64,000 bases of DNA, taken from positions 248,001 through 312,000 of the forward strand of contig JAEWAY010000012.1 of NCBI GenBank assembly GCA_023391415.1, given 5' to 3'. Of the stretch, positions 36,141-45,400 are shown one piece after another. Origin of the DNA: Bacteroidota bacterium (GTDB lineage: Bacteria > Bacteroidota > Bacteroidia > Cytophagales > Cytophagaceae). Numbering within the stretch: the first letter of the stretch is position 1; each line of letters opens with the position of its first letter. Below the pieces are notes generated by a model that worked only from the letters and a program-made list of their open reading frames with translations, searched no databases and was not told the origin of the DNA. Both the position numbers and the translations under genes were made by a program.

Positions 36141-36548
36141 ATGAAGAGTTTTAATTCAACCATGTTAATAGAAGATGATAACGTCAACGCGTTGCTTAGT
36201 AAAAGACTATTGGAAAAGTTTTTGATTACCAATGGTATTTTTATTGTCTCCAACGGCGAGGAGGCTTTAAAGTTTATCGTCAACTATGACCCGGACTTCA
36301 ACACCTGCCCTGAACTGATATTTTTGGACATCGACATGCCTGTTATGGACGGATTCAGTTTTCTGGAAAGTTTTGACGAATTGACATTCCTGAACAAGGA
36401 AAAAGTACAAATTGTCATGTTGACAAACTCCAATCGTCAGGAAGACATAGAACAATGTAAACGTTATGGCATCAGGCATTTTCTGAATAAGCCCCTCACA
36501 GAGGAAAAAATCAAAAATTTGCTGGAAGCGATTAATAAAGTGGACTAA
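36141..36548 (+). CDS. Single-domain response regulator (receiver only)
   Basis: 135 residues, one CheY-like receiver domain and nothing else. Seen: the acidic pair Asp12 and Asp13 in LIEDDNVNALLS, the phosphorylation site Asp63 in FLDIDMPVMDG, Thr95 in VMLTNS and Lys117 in FLNKPL. All residues for phosphorylation and switching are there. With no DNA-binding or enzyme domain it must act through a partner, as CheY or Spo0F do. No histidine kinase is nearby; the closest sensor-like protein is the PAS membrane protein at 14.4-16.2 kb, but nothing links them directly. Confidence 0.93.
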   Translation: MKSFNSTMLIEDDNVNALLSKRLLEKFLITNGIFIVSNGEEALKFIVNYDPDFNTCPELIFLDIDMPVMDGFSFLESFDELTFLNKEKVQIVMLTNSNRQEDIEQCKRYGIRHFLNKPLTEEKIKNLLEAINKVD

Positions 36549-36641
36549 TATTTGTACCCTTACCTGCCTGATGACCGACCGAACATGCCTGGACGATCAT
36601 GATAGTTTCAATCATTATTCACTTTTAACAAACAAAGTACT

Positions 36642-37118
36642 ATGAGCGCGACCAACCAAATAGGCCTGGAGAATACGAAAGCCCTGGCCCTTACAGAGAA
36701 ATTAAACGATCTTCTGGCTAACTTCCATATTTATTATCAAAATATTAGAGGCTTTCACTGGAACATCAAAGGAAACGATTTTTTTCAGTTACACCCGAAG
36801 TTTGAGCAACTATATACCGACGCGCTTGTAAGCATCGACGAAATAGCCGAACGTATCCTTACGTTGGGCGGCAAACCGAAACACGCGTTTAGCGCGTTTC
36901 TGGAGATCGCTGAAATAAAAGAAGTCAAAGATATCAGCGACTCGGAAGGGACGGTCAGAGTTACCGTAAGCAACCTGGGAAGCCTTATCAAAATGGAAAG
37001 GGAAATCCTGACCATCGCGGCGGAAGCTTCGGATGAGGGAACCATAGCCCTGGTCAGTGAATATATCAAAAACCATGAAAAAGAAGTCTGGATGCTTAAC
37101 GCGTGGATGAATAAATAA
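36642..37118 (+). CDS. dps: Dps-family ferritin-like DNA-protection protein
   Basis: 158 residues. Dps forms a 12-subunit cage that oxidises Fe(II) with hydrogen peroxide and stores the iron. The inter-subunit ferroxidase ligands are present with the right spacing: His39 (GFHWNIKG), His51, Asp66 and Glu70 (SIDEIAER). Also typical is LHPKFEQLYTDALVSIDEIA. The N-terminal tail is short and only weakly charged, so DNA binding may be weak. Other peroxide-related genes (DyP, catalase) are farther along the window. A dyad-rich hairpin follows the stop. Confidence 0.93.
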   Translation: MSATNQIGLENTKALALTEKLNDLLANFHIYYQNIRGFHWNIKGNDFFQLHPKFEQLYTDALVSIDEIAERILTLGGKPKHAFSAFLEIAEIKEVKDISDSEGTVRVTVSNLGSLIKMEREILTIAAEASDEGTIALVSEYIKNHEKEVWMLNAWMNK

Positions 37119-37142
37119 CCATCATCGCTGAAGGCTTCGAGA

Positions 37143-37187
37143 AAACGACGCGTCATCCTCATTTGCAAGCGGGACGACGCGTCGTTT
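37143..37187. terminator. Bidirectional hairpin between dps and the DUF3109 gene
   Basis: Twelve-bp perfect inverted repeat AAACGACGCGTC (37143-37154) / GACGCGTCGTTT (37176-37187) in the gap between convergent genes. The U-run is better on the minus side. Confidence 0.7.
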
Positions 37188-37203
37188 CACTTTATACTAT
37201 ACA

Positions 37204-37773
37204 TCAATCGTTTTCCTTCTTTTCTATCTTATCCACAAGCTCTTCATACCATTCTTCACCATATTTCCGGATTAAGGGTTCTTTTAGAAAGCGGTATACA
37301 GGTACGCCAAGCTCCTTTCCATGACGACAGGCGTCGTTGCATATATGCCAGCGATCATAGTTGAGCGCGTCGTAATGCTCGTACACGGTTACGCGGATGG
37401 GATATAAGTGACAACTGATCGGCTTCTTAAAATCCACTTTCTTATCTTTCCAGGCAAGCTCGATCGCGCATTTCAAAAAGCCTTTTTCCCAAACAGCGTA
37501 AGCGCATTCCCTTCCATTGATGGTCGGTGTGGAAAAATCCCCTTCCCAGTCTTCAATATACAAGCCCTGCTCTTCGACAGCCTTTTTGCCTTCATCCGAC
37601 ATATATGGGGCGATTTTATCATATATTCGTTCCAATTCAGCCATTTCATCCACTTCCAGCGGCGCGCCCAAATCCCCCTCTATACAGCAGGCTCCTTTGC
37701 ATTTTTGCAGATCGCATACGAAGAAATTATCAGCGATATCGTCACTGATGACCGTTTTATCAATTACTATCAT
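37204..37773 (-). CDS. DUF3109 family cysteine-rich protein
   Basis: 189 residues from the ATG at 37773 (MIVIDKTVISDDIADNFFVC). A longer frame reaches 37938, but a promoter-like TAnnTTTG at 37824-37831 lies inside that extension, which supports the shorter start. Cysteines typical of DUF3109 are seen: VCDLQKCKGACCIEGDLGAP, GRECAYAVWEKGFLKCAIE, KKPISCHLYPIRV and HICNDACRHG. The pattern resembles the CxxxCxxC metal or Fe-S binding set of YkgJ-like proteins. Function is not established. Divergent from pcrA. Confidence 0.88.
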   Translation of the reverse strand: MIVIDKTVISDDIADNFFVCDLQKCKGACCIEGDLGAPLEVDEMAELERIYDKIAPYMSDEGKKAVEEQGLYIEDWEGDFSTPTINGRECAYAVWEKGFLKCAIELAWKDKKVDFKKPISCHLYPIRVTVYEHYDALNYDRWHICNDACRHGKELGVPVYRFLKEPLIRKYGEEWYEELVDKIEKKEND

Positions 37774-37823
37774 GTTTAAAGAAAGATTTTTTCCCGGAAA
37801 ACTTCCGCACAATTTATCTTTTT

Positions 37824-37831
37824 CAAAGTTA
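37824..37831 (-). promoter_or_regulatory. TAnnTTTG-type -7 element for the DUF3109 gene
   Basis: Read on the minus strand as TAACTTTG, about 50 bp before the chosen ATG. No clear -33 TTG at the expected distance. It helps decide the start at 37773. Confidence 0.5.
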
Positions 37832-37907
37832 TACTCTTTTAGCCAAATTTCTGCATGCAATTTCTGTTTTGAAATTGTATATTGCACGTTCGGGGAATCA
37901 TAGCATA

Positions 37908-40163
37908 ATGAACTATCTTGACGAATTAAATCCTTCACAAAGGGCCGCGGCGGAACATATCAACGGTCCAGCCATGATCATAGCGGGCGCGGGTTCCGGC
38001 AAAACAAGGGTCCTTACCTATCGTGTCGCCCACCTTATCGCTAACGGAGTAGAGCCATTCAATATTATGGCGCTTACGTTTACCAACAGGGCGGCGAAGG
38101 AAATGCGCACGCGGATCGAAAAGATAGCGGGCTCCGAGGCCCGGAACCTATGGATGGGTACTTTCCACTCCGTATTCGCCCGTATATTGCGGGCGGAAGC
38201 GGAACGGATCGGCTATACAGGCAATTTTACCATTTACGATACGGAAGACTCCAAATCACTGCTCAGACAAATCATCAAAGAGCAATATCTGGATGAAAAA
38301 ATATACAAACCCAATCTTGTACTGGGAAGAATATCAAGCGCTAAAAACCGGCTAATATCCGCCAATGAATACCTCAATAATCCGGCTATTCAATCGGACG
38401 ACGCCGCGGGACTGCGCCCGGAAATAGGACGCGTATACAAACTATATCAGGAGCGGTGCTTCAAGGCGGGCGCCATGGATTTTGACGATCTGCTATTCAA
38501 TACCAACCGGCTGTTTAAGGAGCATGCTGATGTTCTGAATAAATACCAGGACCGCTTTCGTCATATAATGGTCGATGAGTTTCAGGATACAAACCTGTCT
38601 CAGTATTATATTACAAGAAGGCTTTCCGCCCGCAACAGGAACATTGTCGTGGTAGGTGATGACGCACAAAGTATCTATGCCTTCCGGGGAGCTGACATCC
38701 AGAATATCCTTAATTTCGAGAAAGATTATCCTGAGCTCAAGGTATTTAAGCTGGAACAGAATTATCGTTCAACTCAGACTATTGTTAACGCCGCCAATTC
38801 AGTCATACAGAAAAACAAGGCTCAGTTGCCGAAAAATGTATGGACATCCAATGAAAACGGAAGTCTGATTGAAGTACTGAAGGCCAACTCGGATAATGAA
38901 GAAGGTACGCTGGTAGCTACTGCCATTTTCGAAGAGAAGATGAATCAGAAGCTACGTAATCAGGATTTTGCCATTCTGTATCGTACCAACTCCCAGTCAA
39001 GGGCGATTGAAGAAGCCCTGAGAAGGAGAAATATAAAATACAAAGTAGTCGGGGGGCTTTCCTTCTACCAGCGCAAAGAGATTAAGGATCTTGTCGCTTA
39101 CCTTCGTTTTTGCGTCAATACCAGTGAAGAACAGTCATTCAGGCGGATCATCAATCTGCCGAAAAGAGGGATCGGCGACAGCACCATAGCCAAAATCATC
39201 GTTTTTGCCGACGAGCAGGGAATCAGTATATGGGAAGCGGTCGCCAACGCGGACAAATTTCTGGCCGGAAGAGCGGTTCCTATACTGGCTGAGTTTTACG
39301 CCCTTATTAAATCCTTTCAGCTCAGCGTCAAAAACAAGGACGCGTATGAAGCTGCCGCGGAAATAGCTCAGGGATCCGGCTTGCTCAAAGAACTTTATGA
39401 AGACAAAACCGTTGAAGGATTAAACCGTTATGAAAACGTACAGGAATTGCTCAACGGTATCAAAGAGTTTGTAGACAATCCCGAAACCCGCGATAAAAGC
39501 ATGGCCGCTTTTCTTCAGGAGATCTCCCTCTTAACGGACGCGGACAACGAGAAAGATGAAGACAACGACAAGGTCACGCTAATGACCATACATTCTTCCA
39601 AAGGACTTGAATTTAAAAACGTATTTCTGGTAGGCATGGAAGAGGAATTGTTTCCCAGCCAGATGATGCTTAGCAGCCGCGCGGACCTGGAAGAAGAACG
39701 TCGCCTGTTTTATGTCGCCATCACCCGGGCTGAAAAAAAGCTTACATTGAGTTTCGCGACCAGCAGATATCGTTTTGGTCGCCTCAAAGTCTGCGAACCA
39801 AGCCGCTTTCTCAACGACATTGATCCTGGATATCTCGTATTATCGCAAAAAACGGCCAAGACTGACAACGCGCCTCCTGTCCGGGGCGCGTCTACGATAC
39901 AATATAGCAAAGTGACCAAATCACCGGTCATGGCCAAGAGCAAAGTCACCGCGCATATACCCACCGCGGGTTTTCGTCCGAGCGATACCAGCAAGCTGGA
40001 CATAGGCATGAAAGTCGAACATCCCAAGTTCGGCTTCGGCGTGGTAAAGTCCATGGATGTTTCCGGTACAGACCGCAAGGCCCGGATAGAGTTTAACCAT
40101 TTTGGAGAAAAAACCTTAATCCTTAGCTTTGCTAAATTAAGAATCCTAAATCCCACTGAATAA
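37908..40163 (+). CDS. pcrA: UvrD/Rep-family DNA helicase (PcrA-like)
   Basis: 751 residues from the ATG at 37908 (MNYLDELNPSQRAAAEHING, the classic motif Q region); an upstream in-frame start adds no family sequence. A superfamily 1A 3'-5' helicase used in repair and replication restart. Seen: Walker A AGAGSGKTRVLTYR, TFTNRAAKEM, DFDDLLF, Walker B VDEFQDTN, DDAQSIYAFRGA, LEQNYRS, LMTIHSSKGLEF, LFYVAITRA and the C-terminal GMKVEHPKFGFGVVKSM Tudor-like tail typical of PcrA. Followed by DUF4290 and murA, a gene order common in Bacteroidota. Confidence 0.95.
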   Translation: MNYLDELNPSQRAAAEHINGPAMIIAGAGSGKTRVLTYRVAHLIANGVEPFNIMALTFTNRAAKEMRTRIEKIAGSEARNLWMGTFHSVFARILRAEAERIGYTGNFTIYDTEDSKSLLRQIIKEQYLDEKIYKPNLVLGRISSAKNRLISANEYLNNPAIQSDDAAGLRPEIGRVYKLYQERCFKAGAMDFDDLLFNTNRLFKEHADVLNKYQDRFRHIMVDEFQDTNLSQYYITRRLSARNRNIVVVGDDAQSIYAFRGADIQNILNFEKDYPELKVFKLEQNYRSTQTIVNAANSVIQKNKAQLPKNVWTSNENGSLIEVLKANSDNEEGTLVATAIFEEKMNQKLRNQDFAILYRTNSQSRAIEEALRRRNIKYKVVGGLSFYQRKEIKDLVAYLRFCVNTSEEQSFRRIINLPKRGIGDSTIAKIIVFADEQGISIWEAVANADKFLAGRAVPILAEFYALIKSFQLSVKNKDAYEAAAEIAQGSGLLKELYEDKTVEGLNRYENVQELLNGIKEFVDNPETRDKSMAAFLQEISLLTDADNEKDEDNDKVTLMTIHSSKGLEFKNVFLVGMEEELFPSQMMLSSRADLEEERRLFYVAITRAEKKLTLSFATSRYRFGRLKVCEPSRFLNDIDPGYLVLSQKTAKTDNAPPVRGASTIQYSKVTKSPVMAKSKVTAHIPTAGFRPSDTSKLDIGMKVEHPKFGFGVVKSMDVSGTDRKARIEFNHFGEKTLILSFAKLRILNPTE

Positions 40164-40176
40164 CAAGATAAAAAAT

Positions 40177-40878
40177 ATGGAGTCAACCGATCAATCAAGA
40201 GGTATTATACTTAAGGAATATGGGAGGAATATTCAAAAAATCGTTGAATATCTCCAAACCGTCGAAGATCGTGAGAAGCGCAGCAGATACGCGTATATCC
40301 TCATTGAGCTAATGAAGCAGATCAATCCCAACATCAAAGAAATCGCGATCGAGTCGGCTCAGAAGATTTGGGATCACTTGTATATCATGTCCGATTTTCA
40401 GCTTGATGTGGATTCGGAATATCCTATGCCCGAAAAGTCGATTCTTGGCAAAAAGCCGATGAAAGTTGACTATAATATGAACAATCTCAAGTTTAAGCAC
40501 TACGGGAAAAATGTGGAACTGCTGATCAAACAGGCGATCGAACTGGAAGATCCGGAAGAAAAAGAAGCCGCCATATTATTTATAGGCAAGCTCATGAAAC
40601 GTTTTTACGCCGCCTGGAACAAAGAAAATATCGAAGATCAGCTCATCGCTCAACAATTGGAGTTCATCTCGGAGCGCCAGCTTACAGTCGACCTTGAAAA
40701 AGTAAAGACCTATGGCTTGTTTGACAGCCAGAAAGAATATGTAAGAGCGTCGCCACAACCAGGAAACGGTAATATAAACGGCAATACCAACGCGAGCCCC
40801 TCTCAACAGCGCCATGGAAGTAACTTTAAGAAGAATAAAAAAAACGGCCAACATAATAATAACAGAAGAAGAGGTTAA
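40177..40878 (+). CDS. DUF4290 domain-containing protein
   Basis: 233 residues. The DUF4290 part covers most of it (LKEYGRNIQKIVEYLQ, RSRYAYILIELMKQINPNIK, WDHLYIMSDFQLDVDSEYP, NMNNLKFKHYGKNVELLIKQ). It is a helical cytoplasmic protein with a low-complexity tail (Asn, Gly, Lys and Arg; FKKNKKNGQHNNNRRRG) that could bind nucleic acid. The stop overlaps the murA start by one base (TAATG), so it is translationally coupled to murA. This neighbourhood is conserved in Bacteroidota, but no function is known for the family as far as I know. Confidence 0.9.
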   Translation: MESTDQSRGIILKEYGRNIQKIVEYLQTVEDREKRSRYAYILIELMKQINPNIKEIAIESAQKIWDHLYIMSDFQLDVDSEYPMPEKSILGKKPMKVDYNMNNLKFKHYGKNVELLIKQAIELEDPEEKEAAILFIGKLMKRFYAAWNKENIEDQLIAQQLEFISERQLTVDLEKVKTYGLFDSQKEYVRASPQPGNGNINGNTNASPSQQRHGSNFKKNKKNGQHNNNRRRG

Positions 40879-42191
40879 TGAATAGTTTTTTTGAAGTAAC
40901 CGGTGGGCGCAGGCTCAAAGGTGAAATTACTCCGCAAGGAGCGAAGAATGAATGTCTTCAGATACTTTGCGCGGTCTTGCTAACCGAAGAAAAAGTAACC
41001 ATACACAATATACCCGGAATCATCGATGTATTGAAGCTTATTGACTTGCTGAAGGATTTTGGTGTGGAAGTAGCGCGATTATCGGATGATTCTTATTCCT
41101 TTCAGGCGAAGGATGTTCAGGTAGATTTTCTTGAAACAGCCGACTTTAAAAAGAAAGCGGCTTCCCTCCGGGGTTCCATCATGATCCTGGGTCCCCTCCT
41201 CGCTCGTTTTGGTAAAGCGAAAATGCCTAAACCGGGAGGAGATAAAATAGGAAGACGAAGACTTGATACGCATTTCATAGGCCTCCAGAATCTCGGAGCC
41301 AAATTTAACTACGACGCGTCCGACTCCTTCTACGAAATCGACGCGACCAATCTGCAAGGTTCTTACATGCTTCTTGATGAAGCTTCCGTAACCGGTACCG
41401 CCAATGTCGTAATGGCCGCGGTGCTCGCGAAAGGAAAAACGGTCATCTACAACGCCGCCTGTGAACCATATCTGCAACAGCTATGCGCTATGCTAAACAG
41501 GATGGGCGCGAAGATCAGCGGTGTAGGTTCCAATCTGCTGACTATTGAAGGGGTACCCTCGCTCGGAGGAACCGAACACAGGATCTTGCCGGACATGATC
41601 GAAATCGGAAGCTTTATCGGGCTCGCCGCCATGACTTCTTCGGAAATCACGATCAAAAACTGCCGTGTAGACATGCTGGGGAATATTCCCACTATTTTCA
41701 GCAGGCTCGGTATCAACCTGGAGATAAAAGGCGATGATATCCATATACCCACCCACGAGCATTATACCATCGACACTTTTATCGATGGTTCTATCCTTAC
41801 CGTCGCCGACGCGCCATGGCCGGGCTTCACGCCTGATCTTATGAGTATCGTGCTGGTAGTGGCAACTCAGGCAAAAGGTTCTGTCCTGATTCACCAGAAA
41901 ATGTTTGAAAGCAGGCTGTTCTTTGTCGACAAGCTTATTGATATGGGCGCTCAGATTATTCTTTGCGATCCGCACAGAGCTACTGTCATTGGCCTAAACA
42001 AAGAGGTGCCCTTGCGGGGTATATCCATGGTATCGCCGGATATCCGGGCGGGAGTCGCCTTGTTGATCGCGGCTATGTCCGCCAATGGTAAAAGCACTAT
42101 TTACAATATCGATCAGATCGACCGCGGTTATCAGTTTATTGATGAGCGGCTGAACGCGCTGGGCGCCCAAATTATAAGGAAAAACGAGTAA
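40878..42191 (+). CDS. murA: UDP-N-acetylglucosamine 1-carboxyvinyltransferase
   Basis: 437 residues. MurA makes the first committed step of peptidoglycan synthesis, adding enolpyruvate from PEP to UDP-GlcNAc. Seen: N-terminal GAKNECLQIL (Lys23), the loop PKPGGDKIGRRRLDTHF, EASVTGTANVVMAAVLAKG, PDMIEIGSFIGLAAM and APWPGFTPDLMS. The loop position that is Cys115 in E. coli is Asp122 here; in known MurA enzymes this exchange prevents covalent binding of fosfomycin. Terminator downstream. Confidence 0.96.
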   Translation: MNSFFEVTGGRRLKGEITPQGAKNECLQILCAVLLTEEKVTIHNIPGIIDVLKLIDLLKDFGVEVARLSDDSYSFQAKDVQVDFLETADFKKKAASLRGSIMILGPLLARFGKAKMPKPGGDKIGRRRLDTHFIGLQNLGAKFNYDASDSFYEIDATNLQGSYMLLDEASVTGTANVVMAAVLAKGKTVIYNAACEPYLQQLCAMLNRMGAKISGVGSNLLTIEGVPSLGGTEHRILPDMIEIGSFIGLAAMTSSEITIKNCRVDMLGNIPTIFSRLGINLEIKGDDIHIPTHEHYTIDTFIDGSILTVADAPWPGFTPDLMSIVLVVATQAKGSVLIHQKMFESRLFFVDKLIDMGAQIILCDPHRATVIGLNKEVPLRGISMVSPDIRAGVALLIAAMSANGKSTIYNIDQIDRGYQFIDERLNALGAQIIRKNE

Positions 42192-42211
42192 AAAAAATGT
42201 AATTGTCCGAT

Positions 42212-42244
42212 ATACCGCGAGCTCCTGACTTCGCGGTATTTTTA
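42212..42244 (+). terminator. Rho-independent terminator after murA
   Basis: Hairpin ATACCGCGA (42212-42220) / TCGCGGTAT (42231-42239) followed by TTTTT, 20 bp after the murA stop. Confidence 0.88.
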
Positions 42245-42476
42245 TCATAGCGCCTATTTAAGATTCCTATTCGCTCCCCCGCTTAGTCGGAGACTAAAGT
42301 TAAAAGCTATAGTGACGGAGCAATATATAGCTACCTAAAAAACGTGGTTTTGCCGTTCGGGTCATTCCTTCCAGGAGCTAAGGGCTAAATCCCTCGCTTT
42401 AGTATATCTTATAAAAGAGGCCATGAACGCGATCTTTTTTATAAGATATACTATCTTCAGATGATTCGGTCAGAAT
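42245..42476. other. Gene-free, hairpin-rich stretch between murA and the GH8 gene
   Basis: About 230 bp with no credible ORF. Several inverted repeats lie in a row: TTAGTC gga GACTAA (42283-42297), AGCTATA...TATAGCT (42305-42332), AGGG ctaaat CCCT (42381-42394), and the strong pair at 42401-42452. Could be a small structured RNA, a decayed dispersed repeat, or a combination with the GH8 terminator. Confidence 0.5.
42401..42452. repeat. 16-bp perfect inverted repeat downstream of the GH8 gene
   Basis: AGTATATCTTATAAAA (42401-42416) pairs perfectly with TTTTATAAGATATACT (42437-42452), with a 20-bp loop. It lies 24 bp past the GH8 stop on the minus strand. There is no U-run on either side, so it is not a standard intrinsic terminator; it may protect the 3' end of the mRNA or be part of a dispersed repeat. 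Confidence 0.8.
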
Positions 42477-45400
42477 CTACTTGGACAACAATATGGAACC
42501 CGTAAGCGGCTCAACGCCACCCGGTAACTCTACCACATAATAATAGGTCGCTACCGGCATGGCCTGGCCATTTTTGGTACCATCCCAACGGAAGGCGTAT
42601 CCTCTTCCTTCATACACTATATTGCCCCAACGATTGAAAATACGTACAGTGACATCATTTCCATAACGTTCAAGTCCCGTTATTTCCCAGGTGTCATGTA
42701 CACCATCGCCATTGGGAGTAAAGGCATTAGGGATGAAAAGCGGTCGTACCACCGTAATTTTAACCTCATCGCTGGCCTCACACCCATTTGCATCTGTAGC
42801 TGTTACAGAATACACAGTAGTTTCGGTCGGAGTAAATACAGGATTAGCCACTTTAGGAAGCATCGGCGTCCAGATATACTCAACCGCCGGATGACTTATT
42901 TCTGTATGAATCTGTACAGAGTGACCTTCATCAACAAGTATGTCATCTCCGGCCGAGATAGAAAACTCTATCAGACTGATTTGGATAACATCTGTATTCT
43001 GCTCACAGGCTCCGCTGATTCTGGCACTGTATTCTCCGCCTTCCGAAACAGTAAGCACGGAGCTATGCTGGCCTGATATAAGACTTCCATCGCGGTACCA
43101 GGAAATACTTCCTGCTGCACCCTGAAGCATAATATTACTGCTGGCGCCCACACATAGTGTAGTAGCAGAAGCGGTAATCTCTACCGGAGCGGCATCTTCC
43201 ACAATTATATTCTGAATAGCCTTTTCGGAAACACATCCGTTCGGATCTGTATAAATCAGTTCAATAGACGCCGCGCCGGCAGATTCGAATCGGGTAGTGA
43301 TCGAACGCGTATTTACTCCACTGGTGATTGTTCCGTTTCCAAGCAATGTCCACTCAAATTGTCCGGCAAGATCCACAGCATATTCAGTATTGGAATACGC
43401 GCAGACAATCGCCGGGCCATTGATAACGGGACGTTCCGGGGCACGGTTAACGATGATTGAGTTTGTCTTAACTTCGGAATCCTCAATGCCGTCTGTAATA
43501 GTCAGAGCCGGAGAATAAACTCCTCCAGCGGAATATATCACTTCATGCGGACCGGGGCCGCTGGCTGTAGCCGGGGAAGCGCCACTGCCAAAATTCCAGG
43601 AATACTGAGTATTGGATGATACACCGACAGAAGCATTGGTAAATATCACTTTACTACCTTCACAGAATGAACTGTTATCAACAGTAAAATCCGCTTTCAG
43701 ATTACATTTATCTAATGTGATTGTTAGCTCTCCTCTTTCACTGCTACAATTTCCACCAATGGTTTCCACAACCGTAACTAAACCACTCTGCTCTCCAAAA
43801 TCCACTGTAATCTCAGAGCCACCCGCGCCACTGACAATTGTGGCTCCGGCCGGAACAGTCCAGGTATATACAGAACCTGTACCCGGCTGCTGTACATAAT
43901 ACCTTATTCCTTCAGACCGGCAAAGAGGCTCATTGTCTCCTGTAATAACGGGTCTGCCCAATACTCTTTCTGTAATAACAGCAACATTGGATGTATCAAG
44001 ACACGAACCACTATTTATCACGAGCGAATACGTTCCGGCAGGGGCTCTATATGCTGATCCGTTTGCTCCCTGTATCGGATTTGCAGAGTTGTCAAGCCAG
44101 GTATACGTATAGGACACAGACGTAACCGAGGATACCAGGTCAACATTTCCGCCTTCACATACTTCTTCTTCTGCAGGGCTAATTGTCACTGCATTTTGGA
44201 TTGCCGGAGATACTACAAATATATCCGAGGTCACAGAACAGCCATTTTCATCTACCGCGGTTACGGTATAACCGGCCGCTGCACTTGTCGCATAGGTATT
44301 ATTCACTGAATTAGCTACTGTATTATTTCCGGCTTTCCACTCATAGCCTGCAATGGCAACGGCAGGCTGTACTCCTGCTTCAAGAACAATGGTTTCATAC
44401 GAACAGATTTCATTCTTATCAGCCACAATAGTCACCTCAAACTCCAGACTGTACTGAATGGAAACACTATTACTTTCTTCTTCCGGATCTTCAACACACC
44501 GAAGAGAGCTAGTTATCAGCAAGGAGTAATCTCCCGGTTCTTCTACGATATATGATGAAGAAACTGCTCCGACAATTGGTATTCCATTACGCAGCCACTG
44601 ATACGCGGGTGAATTCCCTGTAGCTGTTTCGCTTAAAACAGCAAGTGTGGCCGTCGAGTCAGGACAAAGTGTTCCGGATGATGAGCTGGTGATAGAGACA
44701 GATGGGGTCTCTACCGGAAGTGCGTTAATTGTTATTTCATCAGACATTGCTTCCGGTACAGAGGCACAGGAAGAATTTGTTGTCAAAATAACATATATTC
44801 TGTCTCCCTGAGAGATTCTTGAAGCGAATGTCGTATCATTGGCTCCGACAATCTCAAGGTCATTAACATACCACTGATATTCGGGATCAGTGCCTTTCGC
44901 TACTGTACCGGTTATGTTGAATTCTACAATCTCCCCTTCACACAGGTCGCCGGCATTGGCAGAAGCAATAGCAATAAAAACCTTGGGGTCCAGCAGAGAT
45001 GATACAGTTACCCGGATTTCATTGGACTCGGCAGTTGCCAGCATAAGGCACGCCGCGGCCGACGTCATACTTACTTTCACTACATCCCCATCCGACAACG
45101 CGGAAGTCGTAAACTGACCGGAGACAGCTCCATTAACCACAGCGTCATTAATATACCATTGATAAGCCGGCGAGATTCCTTCGTTACTTTGGGAGCTGAC
45201 TGAGAACGTAACCGGATCACCGGTACAAATCTCTTCCGAAGTAGCTGATATACTTACCTCAGGTATCGATAGTGTCCCAACCTCAACGATAACCTGATTA
45301 CTCTGTACCGGGTCAGGTGAGGCGCATTCCAGCGATGATATAATCTCAGCATAAACGGCATCCTGATCCATAAGCTCTGTTGAATTAAATGTCATTCCGG

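Noticed and set aside
37869..37907. Upstream start for the PcrA helicase
   Set aside because: The family begins at MNYLDELNPSQ; the extra 13 codons are not conserved-looking.
37774..37938. Longer start for the DUF3109 protein at 37938
   Set aside because: The extension contains a promoter-like TAACTTTG and has no family sequence; the conserved part begins at 37773.
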